NCBI RefSeq assembly: GCF_052857255.1
Contig: NC_135505.1
Coordinates: 63,526,149-63,590,148, forward strand
DNA from: Amblyomma americanum
Taxonomy: Eukaryota; Arthropoda; Arachnida; Ixodida; Ixodidae
Reading direction: 5' to 3'
DNA: 64,000 bases
Part shown: positions 11,341 to 22,538 of the stretch, piece after piece
Numbering within the stretch: the first letter of the stretch is position 1
Layout of the letters: each line of letters starts with the position of its first letter
Notes under the pieces: generated by a model
The model's input: only the letters and a program-made list of their open reading frames with translations
The model's database searches: none
Told to the model about the DNA's origin: nothing
Made by a program: the position numbers and the translations under genes

Positions 11341-11870
11341 TTACGGTAGCAATTCGAGCCTTCAGCGTTTCAGTGGTGGCGTTGCCGCCCTGGGCCGCAA
11401 ACGTGTGGCTGCGCTGCCACGCTGTCACGCAGTTGGTCACGTGGTGCGAGCAGCTGTTCGCGGAGCGGCGCCGTGGCTAATCACGTGGTTTGTCACATGA
11501 CCTAGTTTCACTCAGCCAGCTGTAGCTATCGCGTCACTCCAGGTTTATCTAAGCTAAACCAGCGCCAACTTTGTTGCGATAGCTACATTACGGTAGCACT
11601 TCGAGCCATCAGCGAGGCGGCGCCGTGGCGGTGGTGGCGCTGACCCCATGTGGCTGAGCTGGCATCCTGTGGCGGCAGGGCCACCCTGTGGCTGCGCCGC
11701 CACGCTGTCACGTGGTTGGTCACGTGGTGCGGAGCAGCTGCCGGCGGCACGGCGCCGTGGATGATCACGTGGTTCGTCACGTGGTCGATCACGTGACTAA
11801 GTTGCACTCGGACAGCTGTAGCTATCGCGTCACTCCAAGTTTAACCAGAGCAAAACCACCGCCAATTTTT
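11341..11870. repeat. Two-unit tandem repeat with clustered CACGTG boxes
   Basis: Unit 1 (11341-11587) and unit 2 (11588-11870) share the same order of blocks: 'attacggtagca', a GC-rich block, CACGTG boxes, 'cagctgtagctatcgcgtcactcca'-type ends. Unit 2 carries CACGTG at 11709, 11721, 11766, 11778 and 11790. Unit 1 keeps two exact boxes (11438, 11482). It is absent from copy B. Confidence 0.8.
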
Positions 11871-12067
11871 TCCATCAAAACGATTGCACGCTTGACTTAT
11901 ACCGCTGTCACACGGGCACCGCAAAGGCCTTTTAGAATGATGATCTTATGACCAAAGGCGTAAGGAGTGCAGCTACACAGCACAAATGTTGCGCCTTTGC
12001 CGCTAAGGGTCTTGGAGGCGAAGGCGCCGGTCAGAGACCTTTGGAGCCAAAAGGCGCGGCCTTCAAG

Positions 12068-12081
12068 ATGGATGGATGGAC

Positions 12082-12115
<34 letters not shown>

Positions 12116-12426
12116 ATGGATGGATGGATGGATGGATGGATGGATGGATGGATGGATGGATGGATGGATGGATGGTTGGTTGGTTGGTTGGATGGATGGA
12201 TGGATGGGTGGGTGGGTGGGTGGGTGGGCGGGTGGGTGCGTGGATGGATGGACGGATGGATGGATGGATATTATGGATGGATGGATGCATGAATGGATGG
12301 ATGGATGGATGGATGGATGGATGGATGGATGGATGGATGGATGGATGGATGGATGGATGGATGGATGGATGGATGGATGGATGGATGGATGGATGGATGG
12401 ATGGATGGATGGATGGATGGATGGAT
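12068..12426. repeat. (GGAT)n minisatellite tail
   Basis: About 360 bp of GGAT repeats with a variant GGTT/GGGT patch near 12174-12240. On the minus strand this is (ATCC)n directly downstream of the LINE 3' end at 12428-12900, so it likely began as the LINE's 3' tail and expanded. ORFs across it are simple-repeat artefacts. Confidence 0.85.
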
Positions 12427-12427
12427 A

Positions 12428-12900
12428 CGTCTGAACCCTTTAAATCGGGCGGTGGCTCAAGCCACCTAGCCATGACATGAAAATTTACTCTTCTCTTGAT
12501 GTTAGCCACCACTCAGATAGCCTTCGCTTGGTTACTTCCACCCGCTTAAAATCTACTTTCCCTTCACTGTCATTAAACCCCAATGCCTTGGATAAATCAG
12601 CCCCGCTGCTTTCCACTGTAGGGTGAAACCCTTTACAGAAAAGTATGAAGTGTTCAGCCGTTTCCTCCGCCTCTCCGCACGCTACGCATAACGTGTCTAT
12701 TTCATGATACCTGGCTCTATATGTCTTAATCAGCAAAACTCCAGTCCTGGCCTCAAATAACAAAGAGCTCCCCCTACAGTTATAATAGATATTTTCTTCC
12801 TGCGATCCTGCGACCGCAGTGCCACCCAACATTAAAAAGTTAAAGCAATAAAAAAAATAAATACGGCCGACAATGTTTGAAAACAATTTTTTTAAATAAA
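12428..12900 (-). mobile_element. LINE 3' end fragment (R1/LOA/I-type)
   Basis: The frame 12886-12485 encodes the C-terminus found after RNase H in many non-LTR elements. It has a cysteine-histidine cluster (LCVACG followed by HFILFC) and ends in WWLTSREE. The (ATCC)n run follows as the tail. The catalytic domains are missing (5' truncation). Confidence 0.7.
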
Positions 12901-13183
12901 AAAGGTGTGTCTGGCTTTGCTTTTTGTACGGGTGTTTATATTTTATGCCTAGGTTTCATGACAGTGAAAGTGTTGCAGCAACACCGAATTCCCCTGGTGG
13001 CCAAGGCAATACACAAAACATGCTGTTGCTGATTAGTGTAGCTGTTGCAGTTCTTTTAATGATGCAGTTGGAATAAAAAATTGTCTTAGCTCAACGAATG
13101 AACAGAATACACCACTTTAATTTTAAAACATTCATTTCAGACGCCTCGAGCACAGCAGCGGGTGCTAAGCCTGAACGACAGTT

Positions 13184-13516
13184 TCACCTTTGAGCTGCGC
13201 CGTGTAGCTGCGTCGCTGCTAATTTAAGCTTTCGCTCCTTTTGTGAAAAATGGTGCATTTGTTGGAAACGGTTTAGAGGAACGACGTGTGACACGGGTAT
13301 TAGTCTTATGCGCGGCTCGCCGTTCATGACAAATGCAACGGTTGCATAAATGCAAGGTGTATTAGCCAGCGCTGATAACCATCCTTTGTATCGGTTGGAT
13401 CCCCGTTTAATATTTTCTTTGGGTTCCTCTTCTGTAGTAGACTCGCACAGACCACCTAGAAGCGATGCATACATGAAAGCTAGACATACGTAAGCCCTTA
13501 ATGTGCACATTTTCAT
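13184..13516 (-). pseudogene. Possible secreted-protein exon, copy A
   Basis: Starting at the ATG at 13516 the ORF begins with a signal-peptide-like stretch: MK, then a hydrophobic core, then LGGLCES and an acidic TEEEPK. It runs on through a single cysteine near TPCIYATVAF to 13184. Copy B has the same start at 21453 with the same signal-peptide pattern aligned without indels over about 105 bp. Beyond about 13300 copy A is cut by the insertion at 11900-13299, so the original 3' part is displaced to about 11200-11320. Short secreted tick salivary proteins look like this, but I cannot name the family. It may be a decayed gene. Confidence 0.35.
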
Positions 13517-14532
13517 CGTCGGACAGTTCTTGCGGGAATGCTTTTCTGGGTCATTATTGAGGCAGTGCATCGCACTCCCACGTATCACTATTTCTGAATG
13601 AGCGCTGTTGTAAAAGAAAAATGTTTTTGTACAGTCCAGCGGTGCACAACCAGTGGAAAAATAAGTGGGGGCACTCCAGAGGATGCCAAAATTGGATAAG
13701 TCTGCATCGACGCGCCGGCGGGACGTTGAACTTCTGGTGTCGAGATATCGCAGTGCCTGTTGGCATCCTTTCAATCAATCAATCAATCAATTAATCAGCT
13801 CTTTCTTTTCTAGAACGAAAATGTACATCCTGCAAAGGTTCATGCGCTAAAATCTGTTATCAACAACTAGACAAGAGCCCATGAACCTCTACTTGACAGA
13901 TTACGGGAAAACGCACATGAACCTATTGGAATATACAGTTCAGAAATAAAGAACCGGCATAATTAAATAATTCACAGATGCCAGGAGCATCTTTGAAAAT
14001 ATAAAGCAGGCTCGGAGCCTTGTCTTTTTCCTGGCTTGCAGCGTCTATGCCCATACTTACAGCTCTTGGCCTTAGGAGTCGCTTTCATAATTCATTGCGC
14101 CAATTCTGCGTTCGGGCGGGGCAGAGGGATGGTGAAGCTTCCGGTGCTGGCTCTGTCCTGATTAGACAGATAGCTATAGCTGAGCTGTTGTTTTGGTTGT
14201 TATTGTAATGGGCTATGGTTCACCGCCGCTCGCACGCGGCTTTGATATTTTCTTTAACCACACTGAACGCATTGTAATTTTCCACCTGGCTTGACGAGGG
14301 CAAATTGCACCAGAAGAACGTGGTCACGTGCGAAGGGCTAGTTGGTTTGTTGAAGTTCAGAGTGAAGCAGCGTGCAGGAGACGACTGCAAAAACGCATTT
14401 AATGACATATACAGTCCGCTTTATCTGTGTCATTAAATGAGCCTTTTCGTCTGATCTCATTTGCGTAATTTCTATAATTAATAGGCTAATTCTCTGAAAC
14501 TTTCATGATCATTTGCTGACCGTGACTACGGA
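13300..14532. repeat. Segmental duplication copy A, part 3
   Basis: It aligns with 21240-22538. It includes the secreted-protein ORF start, a short (CAAT)n run at 13769-13795 and a 'cgctttcataattcattgcgcc'-type block near 14080. Homology ends near 14532, where the two copies diverge abruptly. Confidence 0.8.
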
Positions 14533-15644
14533 AAGCCAGCCAGCCAACATGGCAGTATGCCAGCCTGTGTGGAATGATTTTCTGGTGCCGAGCTCGCTAA
14601 ATGTTGTTTCGAAGCTCACGGTACGAGGGGAGCGAGCAAAGCTCTTACAACATGGCTCCACATCATTGGTTCATTTGGCAGATAAAACCACTGTGGCTCA
14701 CAAGTCGCCGATAGTGGTCATGAATTGGGAATTCGTTGTTGAACTAAGTCCAAGCATCGCGCACAGTCTTTTCACTGAAAACATAAATCAATGCTACAAT
14801 AAAGCACTTTAGATGATCGCTAGAAATACAATTACAAAAAACGTGGTTGGGCTGACGGTAATTCAAGGTCATTTTCCGCCCTAAGCGAAGAATGTTTTAT
14901 TCAGCGTAGTGAAGGTTTTCGCATTAAAAGAAGTTAGGGGAAGCATGGATAGTTGCAGCACTCGTGGATAAGATTAAACCCAAATATAGAATATAGAAAT
15001 CTCTTATAAAATGATGAGATCAGTAAATACGTAGCGATTTCAGTAAACAGAGCGAAACTACTAAAAATTATACAGGCATGGTTGCAGGAACTCCGGGAAA
15101 TTTTGGAAAGAGGTCAGAAACTATAAGCACTGCAGAGCTTATACCAAGTTTGCTTATGTTTAATAGCAACATGCAAACATAAGTTACGACGAAGCAGCCG
15201 ATATACACAATAACGATTTTAATGCACAGCTGTCGTTGCCTTGCCCCAATCTGGTATACCAAGTTCAGTATTAATCACTAAGTGAAAATTCGATTTTCAG
15301 AATCTGATAGCAGATCTTGATACAAAATAGGGGCTGGCTGTATTCGATGGTATTAAGTCAATTCATTATGAAATACGTTTCCGATGTGATCTGTGGCGTT
15401 CAAACCTATACCATTTAAAGTACGCTTCAGAGTGAAATATTTATTTGTGAGGTCGAATTCGCATGATAGTGCCTGATTTACAAATTTGGAAGTGATCGCT
15501 CAGGCAATAATTATCGTTCTATATAAGCGCTTCCGTACCATTAAACTCTTGGATGTTTTCATAACCGTCAAACTAGAAAGCTGCTCATCAAAACATTGCA
15601 ATTTATGATTCCAAATACGGACTAAAAATACAATAAAACCGAAC
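14533..15644. other. Unassigned AT-rich sequence
   Basis: I see no transposon termini, conserved domains or RNA gene here. The only longer ORFs (14513-14812 plus, 15068-15262 minus) have no recognisable motif. Confidence 0.4.
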
Positions 15645-16090
15645 AGGCACGAGGAGGAGGAGGAGGAGGAGGAAAAACATTTATTCAGAGCATAAAAACT
15701 GGGTGGGTTCAGTACGAGAACCCATTGGTCACCATCATAATCCGGCCCCTCTCAACCTGCGATTTCTGGTCGATGGGGCTGTGGCTATGAAGGGTTGCCT
15801 CCCAGCGCTCATAAGTCGGATCGGGATTGCTGTCCAAGTCTGGGTTTTCTTGACATTCCCAAACCGCGTGAAAGAGTGTGCCAACTGCTCCACAGAAGAG
15901 GCAGGACGAATCGTCGGTGTCTGGGTACCATTTACTCATTAGGTAAGGATTGGGCAGAGTATTAGTTTGTAGTCGCCTGATTATGTGCTCTTCATATTTA
16001 CTTAGGGTTTTGTGAGGAAGAGGATATTTGGTTCTTGTGATCTTATAGTACTCCGAAAAGGCAATATTGCCCTTTAAAACGATATATTAA
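15645..16090 (-). mobile_element. I-type LINE 3' end with (TCC)n tail
   Basis: On the minus strand the frame reads through KYEEHIIRRLQTNT into a Cys-His cluster (CLFCG, then H and WEC) near 15870-15910, which is typical of the end of I-type ORF2. It ends with AATAAA and a (TCC)n run at 15651-15672. It is strongly 5' truncated. Confidence 0.75.
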
Positions 16091-17183
16091 GAAATATAAA
16101 ACAAAAACTGTTTCGCAACAGATATTTTGGGATCTCCTAAAGGCCTTTATTTCGGAAGACCATGAAATGTTAAGATAACACTCTATGACAGCGGTATAAG
16201 AGGTAATATATTAAACGTAATGAGAATGATAGTAGGCCCCAATATGTTCCAATATATCATGCATCGGCCTCGGCTAATATAAAGTACTATACGTTGTACC
16301 GCAAGGCTGAATTCTCAGACAGCTGTTGTTCAATCTGTAAATCAATGATATATGGAGCATTCCAAGCGTATCTATATATATTTTCTACCCAGACGATACC
16401 AATAATTTCTTTTCGGGCACATCGCTTCCTCTGCTTGAGGTCACAGTGAATAATTGCCTCTACTCACCGTTTCACAAGCTGGCTTATAATAATTTGTTGT
16501 TGAATACCGGCAAAACAATGTAGGTAATATGGGCACCAAGAAAGAGGCCTCTGCGTTTTAAAAATGCCTTACTTTTCCGCAATAACTTAATAGGCCAAGT
16601 TACAACACTTAGATTCCAGTTGTATGATTTGAAAGCAACTTATCTTAGAATACACATGAGAGTCGTCTAAGAGGCGTTAAATCCCACTTCTGTTGGGCCT
16701 AGTTGGCAAATCAATATACTACATAAATAGGACAGCTCGCTACATGTATAAGAATAAAAACCCTCGCTCAGATTTGGTTGTTATAGGGTGTATTCGTCTC
16801 AGTCTACTCAATGCCCTCTTCGATCTGCTATGGGGAACTAAGACAGCTCAAAATTATAAGTAGTTAACCTCATTAGAGAACAAACGAATGGAGATATTTA
16901 AAATTTCAATGGCAAGCCTGTGCATCCGTCGTGCCCGTTCTTTCCAAAACATTTAATACTCACAGCAAACTTCGTGGAATTACACTCTTAGAGTATACAA
17001 AAGAACAGCAAGTTTCACCTACCAACAAAGTTAAAGCCATGTTCACATTATTCTCTTAGAAGACTCACAAGATCATCAGACACAAGAACAATCTATGAAC
17101 GGCAGCACACAGATTATCAGATACCAACCTTGTTGAGTAGGTATGATGGGGTTGCAAGTTTAAACAAACCAGCCCTAAAATAT
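16090..17183 (+). mobile_element. Decayed CR1-type LINE, RT C-terminal region
   Basis: Across frames the plus strand reads VVPQG near 16295, then a NLxINDI-like motif, an F-Y-P-DD version of the active site near 16385, and an RT end close to LPTLLSRYD at about 17130. Many stops and frameshifts show it is old. Confidence 0.65.
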
Positions 17184-17326
17184 TGTGAGCGCTTTGCGCG
17201 AACTTTCACCTCTTTCATCCGTATATCCCCATCATCATCGTCGTCGCTTGCCTGGGCTCTGGGGAGCGCACGCTGTGTGCCAGGCTGTTCCCGAATAAAA
17301 GACGCCTGTGCAAGCGGTGGCTCACA
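17184..17326 (+). repeat. LTR of decayed gypsy element
   Basis: It starts TGTGAGC and ends GCTCACA, a perfect 7-bp inverted end pair. AATAAA lies near 17294. A primer binding site TGGTGGAGGTGCTGGGTA follows at 17329. Confidence 0.7.
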
Positions 17327-18170
17327 AGTGGTGGAGGTGCTGGGTAGCCGCACGCCCCCGGAATCGCTCGCCGCCAGCGTTCAGGGTCACAAGAAAAAAT
17401 AATGACTACATTGGAAGTTTGGGTCTCTGCCCCAGCGCCCAAGGGGCATCGTTGCTCCCAAGCTCGAAACAAGCACCGCTCTTCCGCAGTGCCGCCGGAG
17501 AAGGCCGGGAAGGTACGCTCACAGAAGTCGTGTGTGCGCCCTGCACAGTAGCCGAGGCCGGTGCATCTCCAGGGTGTGTGTCGCCGCGTAGCTCTGCGCC
17601 TCGCCATTGCTGCAACCGATCGTTGGCGGCCAGTACTAACTACCCTGGGTTGTCAACGTCCATCCTCGGCTCACCCTCCATGCAGCGACCGAGGGTGGCG
17701 GCAGCACCATGGAGGGCTTCAGTGGATGACGGGTAGGGGTCGACCAAGGACTGCCGCGAACCTGGTACATAGTCGCCGCCTTCCCACGCTCGCCGCTTTG
17801 TTCCGCCACGCAGTGCGGCAGCGCTCGCCGTTCCTCCGGGGAGCTCAGGCTGCGGATCTCAGGATGGTCATCCACGCTGACCTCCGCGGTAACCACCCAG
17901 CGGCGGGCGCGGCGCCTCACGAGCACCGCCGGAAGATGACCTGCGCCTCAACTCCGTGGTGCCTTCGATGACGCTGCCGGCGGACTTCGGCGCACCGCTG
18001 CTAAGCATTGTGCAGCGCAAGCTGAGGCCAGGGTGGTGCCGCAGGGTAGGAAAGCGGTGCGGCTTCAGCTACCAGCACCGCCCCCAGCGCCTGGAAGGAC
18101 TTCGCAGCTTCCTGGGCTTAGCGTCCTAATTCCGCCGTTTCATACGTAATTTTGCAATATAAATTATTTT
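17327..18170 (+). mobile_element. Ty3/gypsy remnant (leader plus scattered gag/pol)
   Basis: After the primer binding site the sequence is GC-rich and noncoding in any single frame. At 18095-18160 it reads GLRSFLGLAS then FRRFIRNFA across a frameshift, the conserved gypsy RT connection motif. Most of the element has been deleted. Confidence 0.7.
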
Positions 18171-19099
18171 TTAACTACATATTGCTCACGCATGACATTT
18201 AATTTGTATAGATTAGGCATTGATCATGCTGCTTTATATTGTCATAAAATGTATATTTTTAGACAATTGCCTTAAGCGGTATCCAGTTGCAGGCTTTTAA
18301 GATATCGATTGTCCAGTATTTTCATTCCTAATCTGATTGTCTTGTCTGAGATTTGTTTATTGCGAAGCAATTCATAATGTATTGTTAATCTTAGCTGATT
18401 GTTTTTTCTGTTGCAGAGGTTTTTACCTTTTGGGATTATGTGCAGCCCTAATTTCACGACCATGTTTCTAACGTTACAATTGGTGCTTATGTTTCGATGC
18501 GCATTCGTCAAATGGCTTTCGAGCACGTTCCTTTATCTGCTCGCTTAACGTCACTTGAACCGATAGCCTTCGTCAGGCATTGTAACCTTTAGCTTTGGCT
18601 CCGTTTTCTGCAAAGAAAAGAAACAAATAAAGACAAAGAGTAATCTCCGCTTGATCATTTCGTTTGTTTTCCTTCTGCAGTCATTCGAATGACTGCAAAA
18701 GCTAAAGAATTATTCGTGATCGTGTTTGAGGTTGATTGCAACTCTCCTTGTGTTCATCATTATCATACTTAGGTACCTAGACGCCATATTGTCATTTCCA
18801 CGTGACAATACAATGACACTAATGAGCGAAAAACTGTTTTTCGACTTTTTGGCTGTTTTGTCATCTCCTGCTTTAAATTTTTCTTAATCAAGACCTCTAT
18901 GGCTGTGAAACCTTTCAGTATATGCGTATCAAACGTTTACGTGGGTAGTATTGAGGTATTTTCACTTGTTACTAGAAAGTAAGCACCACTAATGTTTTGC
19001 TGTTTTTGCTTCCAGATGTATGCGCAGTTCACTACAGCTTCGTCGGGGCGCTGTTGTTTGTTTGGTTAGTTTTAAAGGCCAAGAGCGGACCAGGCTAAA

Positions 19100-19279
19100 A
19101 AGAAAATTGTAGTTGAGAGCCCCGGCTGATTTGGACCGCCTTGCATTGTTCAATATGCACTCACATCACACGGTCTAACATTTAGCCTCCATCGAAATGT
19201 CACCGCCACGGCTGGGACTGAATTTTCGTCTTCGGGCCAGAAGCCGAGCACCATAACCACTAAGCCACCGCGGCGTCTA
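19100..19279 (-). mobile_element. Degraded SINE, copy B orthologue
   Basis: It is the counterpart of 920-1098, with the same A-box region and body blocks on the minus strand. Confidence 0.65.
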
Positions 19280-19352
19280 ATGTACTGTATTACCTTTACA
19301 TGCGTAATAGAGATGAGTTGCATAGTCTATTAAAACTGTTTCTTGAGAATAA

Positions 19353-20187
19353 TACCCCTGCCACACGGTAAATGTCATTCCCTGTAGCACCTAATGTCAT
19401 TAATCGGTTGCTACACGGGAACATTTATAGTCATTAGGTTGGAAAGACATTCGCCATCGAAAGTGTTTGGGGAACTCAATCGCATTCGATCTCGATCTCA
19501 ATGTGTACTCTGAGCATCAGATACGCAACAGAAACAAGCGACGCAGAAAAATAGCCTGCGCACTGCCAACGTTAGAAATTGTATTTATTTAGTTCTGCTA
19601 AAGAAATATTATTTTGGAGAGAACCTCTTGACACTAGAAGCTGCCGTGGATAGCTGTTACTCTCGGTCCCGGCAGCAGCCAACGGCAGCGGCCGACCGTG
19701 AAGCAGGGCTTTTCCCTCGACCGTCGATCATTTTGGGTTGCTCGTTTCTTGCTAGTTGGCGCTCCGTGTTCGTTTAGCTCGCAAGTACTTAAAGATGTAA
19801 CTGAGCACTTCACCTTTTGGAAGTCATTTCCACGCTACGCGCGCCGCCGCTTCAGCCATTTTGTTTGTTGACGTTTATCAGATTTGTGGTTGACTCTGTA
19901 CTTGGCTCGGCTTTTTATGGCTAAAGAGCTTGAGAATTGCCGGAAATAATATTTCAAGCCTATAATATTGTACATAAATGTTCTCACCCACTTTTGAAAC
20001 ACTACATATCAATTTCAAACATCGTTGATGTCTTTCAATTGTACTTTTTTTTTCACTGATCGTTGCTACCATAATTTTCAAATTGCATAATTTTTTACCG
20101 TGTAGCACCGAAGGAGACCGAACGACATTCGTTGCATCGAATGACATTCGGTTTGAATGACATTAAATTTGCCATGTGGCAGTGGTA
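19353..20187. mobile_element. TIR element, non-autonomous, inserted only in copy B
   Basis: The ends TACCCCTGCCACACGG and the inverted TACCACTGCCACATGG flank 835 bp, and the terminal similarity extends into a following ATGTCATT block. The empty site is seen in copy A near 1148. TAA on the left faces AAA on the right, a possible decayed 3-bp duplication. Internal sequence repeats 'gaatgacatt' motifs and encodes no transposase. Confidence 0.7.
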
Positions 20188-20971
20188 AAAGACCTCATCA
20201 TATATTTATAAATTAAAATTTATTTATTCCTTCCATTCTTTGCTTCTCTTTACCTTCAAAACAATGAGCAAAGCCAGAGAGGATAATAAATGAAGTGGCT
20301 GGAAAAATATGAGTGAACGGTTTGGAACTGACAGTGTCCGAAAGCAAAACACAGCAATCTTTTTAGTTTATACATGAAAGTATCTTCCTGAAGTGTATCA
20401 TTAACACTACCTCTTTGCCTGTCAAACAATTAACGTTGTCCTTTCTGTGCGTAGAGGAGCCTCGTTGAGCGCTGCTGTGTTACCTTATCTGCAATGATTC
20501 ACGGCAGTATCTCTATATGCCAAGAGCATTGATATGTGAAGAAGTCGCTGTGTTCGTGTGTTGCGTCTCTCCAAGAAATCATTCCGTTCAGGTAGCCTTC
20601 ACGAGAAGTTCCTTCTTGCAAACTGACTTTGTTGCTATCAGCGGACTCTTCTGACATCTGTCTTTTGTCCTCCCTTGAAGCACACAGCCAGGCTTTTATC
20701 ACGAGCGATAAAGTTTCCTAGTGTTGAACGCGTATAGAACGCGTCAATGCATCTGCTTTCTAGATTTTGTTGCGCCAAGTGCTATCAACGTCTACTCTAG
20801 CGAAGATGATAGAGTCCCGGTATATACGGACGTCCCGAAATATTGCCGTAATTTGTTCGCTGCCACTCTAAACGGCGAGGCTTGCTTGCTGTTTGTTGGA
20901 AAACATCCAGCTTTCTTCCGCTAATAGCGGCTTGTCCTTAGCGTTTTAGCGCTCATCTGCAGCCGGCGCAG

Positions 20972-21453
20972 TTACGGTAAAGCGGCCAGTGCCAGAATGA
21001 CGCACCAATCGGATAGCGAGGGTGCCGCGGATGCAGCCGAGGAGGCGCGTCTTCCTTTCAACCTTGTATGTAGGTTGGAGGCCAGAGTCTGGCAGGTAGG
21101 GCTGGTCAAACAGAGGAAAAACGCGCCGGGACGCTGCCCGCCAACGCGGTGCACGACAAAATGGTCCAGTCCGTAGAAAGACATTTTCCACACCGCATAG
21201 CACTCTTGTTTTTCCTCAAAACGAATGCACAATTGACTTGGGCTTATGCGTGGCTCACAGTTCATGACAAATGCAACAGTTGCAGAAACGCAAGGTATGC
21301 TAGCCAGCGCTGATAATGAGCCTTTTTATCTTTGGATCACGGTATGATATTTGATTTAGGTTCCTCTTCTGTACTAAACTCGCAGAAACCACCCAGATGC
21401 AATGTATACAGCAAAGCTTGAAATACGTAAGCGCTCAATGTGCTTATTTTCAT
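20972..21453 (-). pseudogene. Possible secreted-protein gene, copy B (frameshifted)
   Basis: It starts at the ATG at 21453 with a signal-peptide-like sequence matching copy A (STLSAYV, hydrophobic core, LGGFCE, TEEEPK) and then hits a stop at 21337. A second frame, from about 21310 to 21000, continues the copy A protein: SALASIPC, ATVAFVMN, EPRISPSQLC, then a QECYAVWKM segment. One frameshift or nonsense mutation has broken it. The family is unknown; a small secreted Cys-containing protein is the best description. Confidence 0.35.
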
Positions 21454-21707
21454 CATAGGACAGATTATTGCGGGAATGTTTCCGGGGACAATATTGAGGA
21501 ATTTCGTCGCATTCCCACGTTTGACTATTACTGAATGAGAGCTGTTGTAAAAGAAAAAAATGTATTTGTGCAGTCTAGCGGTACACAATCGTTAGCAAAA
21601 TAAGTCGAGGCACTTGAGAGGATGCCAAGATAGGGTAGATCTGCATGGAAGCGCCGGCGGGATGTTCACTTCTGTCGTCGAGATATCGCGGTGCCTGTGA
21701 GCTTCCT

Positions 21708-21710
<3 letters not shown>

Positions 21711-21801
<91 letters not shown>
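21711..21801. repeat. (CAAT)n microsatellite, about 22 units
   Basis: A pure tetranucleotide run; the orthologous array in copy A (13769-13795) has about 6 units with one variant. Confidence 0.95.
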
Positions 21802-21805
<4 letters not shown>

Positions 21806-22538
21806 TTTTTCTAGAACGAAAATGCAATTCTGCAGTGGTTCAGGGGCTGAAAGTTGGTAGCAACAACTTGAAAAGGGCTCATTAAGCTCTACTTGGGAGA
21901 TAGCGACAACACGCTCATAAACCTAAATAAATTATACAAAGAGTTCAAAAATAAAGAACCAGCATAAATAGCTGATTCACAGATACCAGGAGTATCTTTT
22001 CAAATCCAATGCATGCTCGGAGCCTTGCTTTTTTCCTCGCTTGCAGCGTCCCAGCTGATAGGGACAGCGGATGGTCTTAAGAGTCGCTTTCTTTACTCAA
22101 TGCGCCAGGGTGTGCGCTCGGGCGGGGCAGATTGATGGTGAAGCTTGCGGTGCTCGCTTTGTCCTGACTAGACAGATAGCTATAGCTGAGAGGTTGCTTT
22201 CGTTGTTATTGGAATGGGCTATGGTTCCTCGCTGATCGCACGCGGCCTTGATATTTGATGTAACCACACTGAGCGCATTGTAATTTTCAAACTGGCTTGA
22301 CGAGAGCAGATTGCTCCAAAGGAACGTGGTCACGTGCGAAGGGCTAGTTCGTTTGTTGAAGCTCAGTGTGAAACAGCGTGAAGGAGACGAGTTCAAAAAC
22401 GCATGTAATGGCAGAGACAGTGCGCTTTGTGTTTGTGGTTAAATGTCTTTTCGTCTGATCTCCTTTGCGCAGTTTCTCTAAATTAAAGGCTTGGTCTCCG
22501 AAAATTTTCCGATAATTTGCTGAGTGTGACTACGTGAA

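Larger units (their letters stand above)
11900..13299. mobile_element. TIR-bounded insertion, possible Harbinger-like non-autonomous element
   Basis: The ends TACCGCTGTCACACG and its inverted partner TACCCGTGTCACACG (reading inward from 13299) flank 1,400 bp. TTA precedes and follows the insertion (11897-11899, 13300-13302). Copy B has an empty site near 21238. The TTA duplication fits PIF/Harbinger (TWA targets), but there is no transposase inside. A LINE 3' end and a minisatellite lie within it. Confidence 0.6.
18243..22538. repeat. Segmental duplication copy B
   Basis: This 4.3-kb block corresponds in order to 1-1905, 11060-11325, 11872-11899 and 13300-14532. It lacks the gypsy elements, the CACGTG repeat and the TIR/LINE insertion of copy A. 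It carries its own 835-bp TIR insertion (19353-20187) and an expanded CAAT array. The many substitutions and indels mean the duplication is old. Confidence 0.8.

Noticed and set aside
11948..12512. Long ORFs on both strands with MDGW or HPSI repeats
   Set aside because: Translation of a tetranucleotide minisatellite in all frames; no protein gene.
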